This document shows, one piece after another, positions 55,385 through 64,000 of a stretch of 64,000 nucleotides of DNA; within the stretch, counting starts at the first letter, position 1; each line of letters opens with the position of its first letter. Source of the stretch: Nectonema munidae (lineage: Eukaryota > Nematomorpha > Nectonematoida > Nectonematidae); NCBI GenBank assembly GCA_030549495.1, contig JAUIRK010001041.1:248001-312000 (forward strand), written 5' to 3'. The notes beneath the pieces were generated by a model, which was given only the letters and a program-made list of their open reading frames with translations, made no database searches and had not been told where the DNA came from. A program made the position numbers and the translations under genes.

Positions 55385-55966
55385 TCATTTCTTGTCTTTG
55401 GGAGCGATGTTTTTGATGATCCATTTCATGATGACACTAATTTCGCTTTCATCTTCGGTTGTGGGGTTGAGTGCAAAGGCTTTCCACGCGTTTTGCGCCA
55501 AAAAGCCCACGTTCAAGGAAGCGACCAAGTTAGACAACTTCGCGTCCTGCATCAAGTCCACCTTGCTGAAAATAATGGCAAACGGGACATGCTTGTTTTT
55601 GGCGCAATTAAGCAAGTGACCAATTTCCTCTCTTGCTATCACGTGGCTCAGACGAACACTCGCATCCACCACAAAAATGAGTGCGTCCGCATCTCTCGCG
55701 TAAACTTCCCACAGATTGCGATGCTTCTGTTCTCCAGACATGTCCATCATGTGGAACACGAGTGTTGGAGTGTAGTGAAGAGTGACTTCCTCACTGCAGC
55801 CATACTCGCTTTCGCCATTCGGCGCCAGGGTGCAGGCGTATGTGTTTTTCACCATTTTGAGAAGTTCGCTTTTGCCACTGTGTTTAAGACCGGCTATCAT
55901 AATGTACTGTTGTTTGCTCTGTTGTCTGTCCGCTTTAAAAAGCGTATTGCGCATCTGCTTTATCAT
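55385..55966 (-). CDS. ARL6: ARL6 (BBS3)-like small GTPase, single exon
   Basis: A 193-aa intronless ORF resembling ARF-family ARL6. Diagnostic stretches are DMSG followed by RNLWE (residues 75-87; ARL6 has DMSGQGRYRNLWE) and VIAREEIGHLLN (109-120; ARL6 has VVAKEELDTLLN). ARL6-GTP recruits the BBSome to ciliary membranes. Oddities: no glycine at position 2 for myristoylation or a clear amphipathic N-terminal helix; P-loop GLKHSGKS (26-33) ends in Ser where ARFs have Thr; the usual PTIGF switch I motif is not seen; DMSGE has Glu where catalytic Gln is expected; NKxD is SKVD (124-127); no SA(K/L)-like G5. It is clearly more GC-rich than its surroundings. An AATAAA lies about 90 bp past the stop. 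It could be an expressed retrogene, a fast-evolving paralogue or a young pseudogene; the intact frame and preserved fold favour function. No other ARL6 is in the window. Confidence 0.85.
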   Translation of the reverse strand: MIKQMRNTLFKADRQQSKQQYIMIAGLKHSGKSELLKMVKNTYACTLAPNGESEYGCSEEVTLHYTPTLVFHMMDMSGEQKHRNLWEVYARDADALIFVVDASVRLSHVIAREEIGHLLNCAKNKHVPFAIIFSKVDLMQDAKLSNLVASLNVGFLAQNAWKAFALNPTTEDESEISVIMKWIIKNIAPKDKK

Positions 55967-56074
55967 TTTATCTACGGCAAAAAAAGAAAATGGTATTGAT
56001 ATTTTTTTTGAATTGCGTAGACCTTTTTGTTTTTTTTTAAATGAACTAAATAGTTCTATTTTTAAACCTTGAAA

Positions 56075-57360
56075 AAATTATATTTCAAAAGAAATTGCAA
56101 AAAATAGCTGTAGTGTATTCTCACTTAGCTTAAAGTGCAGCATACGCTTAAAACTTTAATGCAAACCAAGTTTTATTAGAAATGAAGTAGAAATAGCAAA
56201 TAAGTTGGCCTTGGTTGACTGCAAACCGACCCAGTATGTCTAGTATTAGATGTACCGTTTAAGTTCAATTTAACGAAAATAACGCTCATTGTTAGTATCT
56301 TTCATAATTTTTAATGGATTATGATAATTCATCAATTTACCTTTTTTGTGTTTATATTATCTATTCAAAGATTTCCAAATTTTAAGACTCAGACCGTATA
56401 GTCCAATGTTGAATGCTATAGAAAACATATAGGCAATTATTAAAAATGAAGTGAAAGAAAAACTTGCTGAAAAAATGCCTTTCCTTTTAAAACAGGAGAA
56501 AGTTTATGAATTAGCATGATATTAATTTAGACTTCGTGAATTGGAACGATTATTTTTGAATCTATTAAAGTTATTAGTCAACTTCATTGCAATAAATCTA
56601 GAGCAAAAATTCAAGGATTACTTCCAAAAGTTTTGTATTTTTTTAATTAAGTTAAAAATAAAATTTCCATTAAATATAAGGTTATTTGGTTTATTTCATT
56701 AAATTTAAATTAACTGAGTAACAAAAATTTTATTTTTTTTCTTTAAATAAAGCAAATCTTAAAATATTTTAGATATTAACAAAATCTTTGAACAGAGGCG
56801 CACATCCGGGGGGCGACCGCCCCTCCCCCAATAATTTCTTATAAGTAAGAGTTGCAGCTTGTTTATAAAACTGTATGACCGCATTATAGGATGTAATGAT
56901 CATTCGAATACATGATAATGTAAGATAAGAGAATACGTGGGAATGCAGACTTTAGAGTCAAACATCATGTCAAGCTGTTCTGAAATTCCTATCAAAAATA
57001 TTTACAAACAATGTGAGCTATATAATAATAATAATCCATTGTTTCAATATGCACACAATAAGTGAGCAATGGTTATCACAGTATCGCAAAAGGCCTTGTA
57101 GTATTTTTGAGCAACCACATGTTGATGATCCACCAATTTTTCTCATCATCTGTCACAGTGATTCTATTTCTCTTTCTGTCTCATCTTTCGCTTTCTCTGC
57201 TAACTCAATCACTCAGGCTATCTCATTCAGCTCTCTTCTCCCTAATTTGTATTTAGAGTTAAATTAAAAATAATTTTATTTTATCTAGCGAAATATAAGT
57301 TCAATATTTTCAGAACCTTTTTTAGTTATACCAAAGTTCAGCTATCCAAATTAATCACAG
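56075..57360. other. Upstream of the ARL6-like gene, nothing firmly recognised
   Basis: A lone hAT-like end, CAGAGGCGCACATCCGGGG, starts near 56794, but no partner end was found. The promoter of the ARL6-like gene should lie at the left of this stretch; no motif stands out. Confidence 0.4.
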
Positions 57361-57369
57361 AGATTTTTG

Positions 57370-58410
57370 GTAAAAATGTAGTTCCATCAATTCTCAGCAG
57401 AAAAAAATTCAATTTCTGCGAAAATAAATAATAGGTATCTGCGTGCAGCATTAAATTCAAAAATAACTCATCTCATTCAAATTTTGTTTTTAATGAAATT
57501 TCCACCAATCATATTCTTATTAGCATCAATTCACTGAAAAAAAGTAATCGTGCAGATGTGTACGATCACACAGCTAAACGTATCAAATATCCAGGTCCAC
57601 TAATATGTGCGCCACTAAGACATATTTTCAACAAAGGTTTGTTAGACGGTTTTTATCCTGTGGTTTTCAAAACGAAGGTTGAGCTAAAAAAAATACAGGC
57701 CCAAAGCAATTGTCGATATAATTTCAAAAATTTTGTATAAAAACCTTTATAACTTTTTTGAGTATAATAATCTCTTTTCTCAATTTGGTTTTAGGAAATT
57801 CCACTCAGTAGAAAGTTTTATAAAGGATGTTATTAACTCTTGGGTCTACAAAAGAGTATGATGTAGTGAAAGTATGAGAAAAGAAGGGGGCGTGAGTAAG
57901 GTTGGTTAGATACTGGGTTTCGATAACTCAAAATCTTTGGTTCGATTCCCTATCAAGACTAGTTTTTTGTTATTGTTGGATACAAGTGGCGCAATTGTGC
58001 CTTTTCGATGAAAACACACCACGGTACCTTTACCTTAGAATAGCAATTTAAACTATGTGGGCGTATTTTTAGATATGAAAAGCCCTTTCGATTCTCTTTC
58101 TATATCTTCGCTGTGATAAACCGCATTCATATAAAATCATTCTTATTTCTATTTGTTTGATAAAGTCTTTTATTAGTGATAGAACTTCGTTTGTGCAAGT
58201 AAACTCCATTAATTCCAATAAAAATCAAAATGTAAATATCTGCGTGCAGCATTAAATCCAAAAATCTTTCGTGCTTTGCATATGCCGTTGATACTTCCCT
58301 ACTCTTTAGATTCTCTACTAATATGAATACAAAAAATGGAAGAAAATATATGTGATGTTGAATGCATTACGAAATGGTCTTATTAGTGAGTTTAGAGATA
58401 AATAAATCAT
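57370..58410 (+). mobile_element. Decayed LINE reverse transcriptase, interrupted by a SINE
   Basis: The left part (about 57490-57850) encodes PGPLICAPLRHIFNKGL, then FYPVV, a remnant of the YRP motif (KAIVDIISKIL) and FSQFGFRKFHSVES. The right part (about 58050-58400) encodes FLDMKSPFDSLS, SYFYLFDK, a SFVQVNS-like strand and FAYAVDTSLLF. The last is the RT catalytic box, with AVD where the family has ADD. Many stops and frame changes interrupt it. A tRNA-derived SINE (57887-58034) lies between the two parts and so is younger than the LINE. A 21-bp stretch, TATCTGCGTGCAGCATTAAA plus T, appears near both 57435 and 58246, an unexplained internal repeat. Confidence 0.8.
57887..58034 (+). mobile_element. 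tRNA-derived SINE, copy 3, inserted in a LINE
   Basis: GGGGGCGTGAGTAAGG, GTTAGATACTGGGTTTCGAT, B box GGTTCGATTCCC, body GGATACAAGTGGCGCAA, end CACCACGGTACC. It splits the LINE at 57370-58410. Confidence 0.85.
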
Positions 58411-58411
58411 A

Positions 58412-58685
58412 CAGTAAAACCTAGTAGTGAAAGTATGTTAGAAAAGATGCCCTTTTTCCAATAGGAATAGACATGCTAATTTTTGCAACATACATCACAT
58501 GCTGTTTGTCGTTAGCAACACGACAGCTTAGAGTTCGTGTGGAAGAAAATATAACTGCTCGTGATGCCGAATTAGAAGGGTGGTCCTTCTACCGAGAAAA
58601 CTTGTGCGAAAAATATATGGCTAAAAAAGCGTCATCACAAAATAAGGGCGCAATTATGAGGTGGTCGTGAAGCGAGATTTTACTG
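58412..58685. mobile_element. TA-flanked MITE (274 bp)
   Basis: TA target on both sides; ends CAGTAAAACCTAGTAGTGAA and complement CAGTAAAATCTCGCTTCACG. Tc1/mariner/pogo class by target and end. The 65-aa ORF across it has no recognisable domain. Confidence 0.75.
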
Positions 58686-58689
58686 TATG

Positions 58690-60395
58690 TAACATTTATC
58701 TTTTACCAAATTTCTAATTCATAAAAGTGTGTTTACATTTTCTATCGTAAATCTCTTTATTATACACGTTAATATTGTCATTATCCACTGAATACGATGC
58801 CTTTTGAGTTTCAGTGTGTAACATGTTTTATCTATTATACATCAACGTAACTGAAGAGTGACACTAAAAGCAAGCAGCTCTTATACTTTCCTCCACAAAA
58901 CACTATTCTTATTCATTCTTTCTGTAGTAGTAAATATTATTAAGTGAACAAGCGTTTTGCTATTTTTTCTCGCTATTACCAGGAGTTTATTTATTGATTT
59001 TAATTTCAGTAAATATTTCTTATAGACCATATGCCGTCCCGTACCAGGGAGGGGTAAACTAATTCTAGATGCTCTGCATCAAAAATAGAGCAGGAGTAAA
59101 AATCATGACAGGAGGGTTCAAAAATGTTGGGTCCGTTATTTATGTATGATCCGGGAAGAATTATATGGACACTCAATATCAAGGCAAGTCCAGAATAAAT
59201 TGAAACAAAAATATCTATTGGCTTAGAAGCACCATTTTTCTATATATTTTTAAAGAAACTTTAATGAATCATTATTACTAAACACAAATCTAAAGTTTTT
59301 TTTTTTAAAAATAGATGATTTTTCAGAAATATATATCCCTCAGAATTTATGTTCAAATTACTTTGGATTATATCTATTTAATTGTGAATCAAATCGCAAT
59401 CATAAATAATACTTATGTATTATACATTACGTCAGATAAACGCTATATGAGAAGAAAATTAGTACATAAGAGTAAAACCAAAACTGAGTAAATATTTCAT
59501 TTACATTCCAAAAAGGGCAAAATATTATTTTAATAAGGACACTTATGGGACAAGGAATAAACAATGAAAAAAATGACTAACATAATAAACTTTATTATGA
59601 TTTTAAGCCTCATAAGTATATTCAAAATGTATCTTATGTTGTTCAAAGGATTCAGTTGAACACATAAAAACCAATCCTTTCTTATCTAAAATTAAAATAT
59701 TTGCCATTTTCAATGTGTCTTAAAAAAGAAAATTTTAAAAAATAAAAAAAATAAGATATATTATTATATATCAAGTCTTAAGCGCTTATAAATCTTTGTT
59801 TAAAGTAAAAAATAACAAAAAATATAATAACTTTATCAAAATACAAGGTTTGGTTTAAAATTAAAATTTTATATTTCTCTGTGAATAGGATAAATATTAT
59901 GAATAGTAGAAAATAAATTCATTTAATGAGAATGATAAATCATTCTGCTCGGTGCTATAGTTAAAAGTGTCCAAAGCTAAATTAAAATTTGAAAAGCTGA
60001 AGATAATTTCTGTAAAAGAGTAGTTTTTGAAAGAGATTACTTGGCTAAGTTATCTACTTATGTATTTTCGCGAATGTTATAGTTGGTTTTTCACCAGTGA
60101 ATAAACAACCTACATTTTTAGAAGGGAGAACTAATTCAGAAGCTATGGTAAATAAGGTATGTAATATTATAAGAGAGACGTTAATCACAAACGATATTTG
60201 GATAATCCGTAAAAAATGAATATAAGTAAAGTAAGAGAATATTTTTGAGTATGAAATTACGTATAGAAAGAATATATTTATATTCAAATTCAAAGATTGA
60301 ATGAAGTAGGTTCATAGTTAATTAAATCTATAAACAATAAAGAGAGAACTATTTTTCTAGATGGAGAAAGCATATGAAAAACTTTGAGATGTTTT
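58690..60395. other. AT-rich intergenic DNA, nothing recognised
   Basis: A short G/C-richer patch near 59030-59130 (GCCGTCCCGTACCAGGGAGG) could be an old transposon end. No exon supported. Confidence 0.45.
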
Positions 60396-60399
60396 TGAG

Positions 60400-62640
60400 T
60401 CTCCCGTGAAGTTTCCAACGTTATGGGCTGATGAGCGTAAAAAGTAACCGAAGATTTGACACACAGTTTATTTAGGCAAAGAACTGGAGTAAAGGTAGTT
60501 TAGATGATGTGGGATAAAAAAAACTTTGATTATGCTTGGTTGAACTAGGTAATGGGAATCAGATTGGACAAAAGGGGAAACTTGAGAGTAGTAATATGTT
60601 TGGAATGGGGAGGTATTAGATTCCGGTGAGTAAGTAGGTATAAAAGGTTGAGAGAGGTTTAAAAGTGAAGATATATTGTTTTAAAAGAAATCTCTCCGGT
60701 TGTAAATTTAAGGGTAAGCAGCCGATATTTCGTGTAGGTGTAGTGTAAAATGATTTTGAGATGTATAAAGCCGCTCGATTTTGTCAAGATAAAGTAATGA
60801 GAAAGGATGCAAGAGATGAGTTCCAAGAAAGTATGCTATATTGAAGTATTGAAAAAATTACGAATTTGTATATATACAAAGAGTGTATCAGCGAAAGCCC
60901 CCATTTATATGAGATTGATTTTTTCACAGATTCAGATATATTGAATAGGATTTTGTACATGTTTGAGAATTGAGAAAGGATTTGGAAGTGTCAAGTTTAA
61001 GTCTCAATTTTAGTAATTTGTGTACTATTTATGAAGGCAAAAATAATGTCGTCTAAATAGCATTACGAGAAATAAGCTTTTGAGTTTCAAATGAATTAAT
61101 ATGAACCAAAAAATGTCTGAGAGTCAACAACATTCTGGCGTAGACAAAGTAAAGTTATGAAACAGTGCCGGTTACAGAAATTGACCATAGGGGGGGGGCA
61201 ACTTTAAAAAATCTAGTAAAATACTACCATACAAGTCTTGATGCTTCAGGAAAGATAAAAATTAGTAAAGAAAATTTCTGAAGCCATTCTTCATAAGGGG
61301 GCCTAGGCCCAGGTGGCCCCTCTGGATTAGCCAGTGGTATGAAGTGATTTATATTTGAAGGTAAGTTATGGATTGAAGAGGTAATGATTAATAAACTTTA
61401 TAATATAACTGGAGTATTTTTTACACCCATATTTAAAATGATCGCAGAATGACAGGAAGTTAAATGCAATTGATATGTCTAAGAAGAGAGTAGAAATAAT
61501 TTTATGAGAAGAAATAGAATGATCAATGTAGGTTGTTAGATTTGAAAGAGCGTATTCAGTGTTCTTATGAGGGAGATAGGCGAATTAAACGTTACTGTTT
61601 AGGTTTTGTGAGGATATGCAATCTCGAAATCATCTTAGCAGACTTTTTCAAAATATTTTCTCCAATTACTCGAAGAATAGTTATATGTCTCCAAATGACT
61701 AATAGGTTGATGTCTTTGTTAAGCTTAGGTAGAAAAATTATTTTTACAATTTTCCTAATGGGATAAAATGCGCAAACTTTAAGTAAGAGTTACAAAGTTT
61801 GAGAATGACGAAAAGAAAGAGATGAAAATTTTTAGAGAGGGGGTTGTTTATGATCAAAACTAAATATAGAATTCGAATTAAGAGAAGAATAGTGTCTGAT
61901 TTCAGGAAAGATAAAAAAGAGAAAAGGAGTGTTACTTGTAAGTGTGCTATAAGTGTGTAGAAAGAGAGAACTAGGCAATTATTGAATGGATTTGGTTTTA
62001 ATATTGAAATTGATAACAGCCCATGTAGAGTTTGAGAAGATTTGTAGAGTATGAGAGGTGATTGGTATGTTTAAATTGTTACACTATAGTGTGCTTTCGA
62101 AAGGATTTTAAACTGTGTCTTAGATAGGGTTTTCAAGAAGATAATTTAGAATTATAAAATCTAAATGATGTCTGAAGGGGAATTTGTTAGAATGAATTGA
62201 TTGTTTAATGCAAAAAAGATGATTTCAAGGTACCGTCGTGTCTATATTATTAAGTGGTTTTATATCAGGTATGGAAGTAGAAAAAGCATTATACAGTGGA
62301 TAAAGGGAAGAAATCCAATGAATATATTTTAATGAGTTTTTGTGAAAAATATTGGTGGAGATCAGACCAATTAAAAGATTATGAAAAGGTTATATGAAGC
62401 TGAGGGTATATTATAGATTCAACAGTTATGTAGGTGCTTACGAGTATATGATGATTAGATAAATATGTGATGTTTGAAATTTTTAAGGAAGTAAGTGATT
62501 TTGTGTTGTCTACAAGAAATAGTTAAAGACGAATATAAAAGGAAATGAGAATATATGGATGACGAAAGAAAGTATAAGAGTTAAAGGTCAGGTTGATTAC
62601 AACCTGTGTAATTTATAAAATAATAATATTAAATAAAGCG
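60400..62640 (-). mobile_element. Ancient LINE, strongly decayed
   Basis: On the minus strand the region shows fragments in the order of a reverse transcriptase. Near 61780-61600: KIIFLPKLNKDINLL, then ITILRVIGENILKK (the F.PKxxK / YRPISLLs..gKi.EK block). Near 61550-61450 are remnants of the GFrxghST and AFDSVWH regions. Near 60990-60700: LQYSILSWNSSLASF, then FYTTPTRNIGCLPL (thumb and C-terminal region of Jockey/I-like LINEs). Stops and frame shifts are too many to count. The + strand is visibly purine-rich as a result. Boundaries are uncertain; the right end may reach 62800. A small hAT-type MITE has inserted at 61163-61336. Confidence 0.65.
61163..61336. mobile_element. Small hAT-type MITE inside the decayed LINE
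   Basis: Ends CAGTGCCGGTTACAGA and the complement CACTGGCTAATCCAGA. Flanks TTATGAAA and GTATGAAG agree at six of eight positions. Inner G/C runs (nine G near the left end, CCTAGGCCCAGG near the right) are typical of this MITE class. Confidence 0.82.
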
Positions 62641-63175
62641 AACAGAAATGGTCGTTGAACTGGGAGGAGATGAAAAGAGAAAGCAAAATAGAAGAAGGGA
62701 ATCGAGTGAATATATAACAATAAAGAAGAAATACTTCACGATAATGACTGTGTTTTTTAAGATCATAGACTTTAATTGGACACTCACTTTAAAAGTTGAC
62801 AAGTTGTTTGTCAATTCTCATTGAATCTTCTCGATTCCAAAATTTATGTCATGTTCTGAAAAAATAATAATGTAAAAATCTAATAGGTGATATTTGATCA
62901 TTAGAATTTCTTTCAGATTTATCATCCAAACTTAGGAAGACACTAATTAGGGGCAGGTTTTAGAAAAGAAACACCGTGATTATCCGGAAATAGATCTTTT
63001 AAACTTATTTTTTTGTGATCGTTAGACTACCAAAGGAAATTAGGCATCCAAAATATGCTAACAAAATATCAAACTTCTTAAAATATTTAGGTAAGTATTC
63101 AAACTTTGGTGAAACTGATGTAAAATGAAAAACTTTATTTACCAATCTTCAATTCAGAATAGCGTTCAGTAAATA

Positions 63176-63772
63176 TAAATGTCTGTGTGTATTTATTTAT
63201 GTGTATGTGGCTATGCGGGTGTGTGTTTATGTATCTGTTTGTGTTTAAGTGTATTTTTGGTTGTGTGTATATATGTGTGTGCGTTTATGTGTATATGTGT
63301 TTTTGTTTAGTTGTGTGTGTATGTGTTTTTGTATCTGTTTGTGTGTTTTTGTTTGTCTGTCTGTCTGTGTATATTTGTTTATGTGTGTGGGTGTATGCGA
63401 GTTTGTGTTTATGTGTCTAGGTTTATTTTTGTTTGTGTGTATTTATGTGTATATATGTTTTTGTTTAGTTGTGTGTGGATGCTTCGTGTGTGTTTATGTA
63501 TCTCTTTGTGTGCATGGGTGTTTTTGTTGGTCTATATGTGTATTTGGTTATGTGTGTTGTCTGTTTTTGTCTATGTGTGTTTTTGTTTGTGTATGTGTGT
63601 TTTGTTTATGTGTATGTTGTGCTTATGTGTCTGTTTATGTATGTGTGTGTGTGTGTGCTTATCTGTTTGTTTGTGTATTGATATGTTTTTGTTTATGTCT
63701 GTGTGTGTGCGTTTATGTCTCTGTTTGTGTGTCTGATTGTTTTTGTTGTTAGTGTGTGTATATGTGTGTGAG
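63176..63772. repeat. GT-rich low-complexity tract
   Basis: Nearly 600 bp of T/G with few A and C, built of TGTGTTTATGTGTATG-like words. The ORFs seen in all frames encode only Cys/Val/Phe/Leu-rich text and are not genes. Confidence 0.95.
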
Positions 63773-64000
63773 ATCAATGATTATTATAAAAGCAAAACGA
63801 TTATTTTAAAATACGTATAATTTTCATCCAATTTTTCTTAGTCATTTTATACATATGTAAAATAACAATTTATGTAAATACAAAGAAAACGTATAAAGTT
63901 GTTTTGCCATGTTTTATGCTTCAGCTTTTGTTCCAGGAGGGTCACTGGTTAAATTTTTGATATTTCTACTCTTAGGTCTTCTATTTTACTTAAATCATGA

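Noticed and set aside
55493-55999. 168-aa + strand ORF and smaller + ORFs over the ARL6-like gene
   Set aside because: Antisense shadow of the GC-rich ARL6-like frame; no domain in these frames.
56794-56830. hAT MITE left end CAGAGGCGCACATCC
   Set aside because: No partner end or target duplication found within 1.5 kb, so no element is called.
58473-58670. 65-aa ORF with signal-like N-terminus
   Set aside because: Entirely inside a 274-bp TA-flanked MITE; no splice context or homologue recognised.
63187-63777. Cys-rich ORFs up to 167 aa
   Set aside because: Translation of the GT-rich low-complexity tract; no codon structure and all frames are open.

Overview
This is a eukaryotic, AT-rich window of animal type. 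It has widely spaced short exons with GT-AG introns and intergenic DNA full of decayed DNA transposons, LINEs and SINEs. The gene families (tubby, RILP-like, ARL6-like) are metazoan. Together with the base composition and the hAT, piggyBac and Tigger-like load they suggest an arthropod, perhaps a crustacean such as a parasitic copepod; that placement is a low-confidence guess.

Three host genes can be supported. (1) A tubby/TULP gene on the + strand, nine coding exons between 2555 and 24646, with every intron phase consistent and a complete tubby domain. (2) A RILP-like gene (RILPL1/2 type) on the + strand, six exons from 32821 to 52220, with an N-terminal RH1 and a late RH2 domain. (3) A single-exon, relatively GC-rich ARL6/BBS3-like small GTPase on the - strand, 55385-55966, with unusual changes in the nucleotide-binding motifs. 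In animals all three families act in traffic to or within the primary cilium: TULP3 carries cargo with IFT-A, RILPL proteins bind phosphorylated Rab8/10, and ARL6 recruits the BBSome. Finding them together is the most provocative feature of the window, though it may be chance.

The rest is mostly mobile DNA. The tubby introns carry a piggyBac transposase pseudogene (13.0-14.5 kb), a LINE fragment (14.75-15.05 kb), piggyBac-type MITEs, a nearly full-length CR1-group LINE (18.4-22.3 kb, - strand) and tRNA-derived SINEs. Between tubby and RILPL lies a roughly 3.6 kb block with two unrelated tandem arrays, both with monomers near 150 bp, starting at a TTAA-CCC terminus. The RILPL introns hold more TTAA/CCC MITEs, several hAT MITEs (two with perfect 8-bp target duplications), hAT and DDE_1-type transposase remnants, and an unassigned minus-strand fossil coding region (42.4-45.1 kb). 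Downstream of RILPL are the ARL6-like gene, two further decayed LINEs and a GT-rich low-complexity tract at 63.2-63.8 kb.

Recurring themes are TTAA-flanked MITE subfamilies with different ends that share an internal CGTCTGC word, three places where two such MITEs lie head to tail across one TTAA, and an inverted pair of a structured element at 1-238 and 36248-36470.
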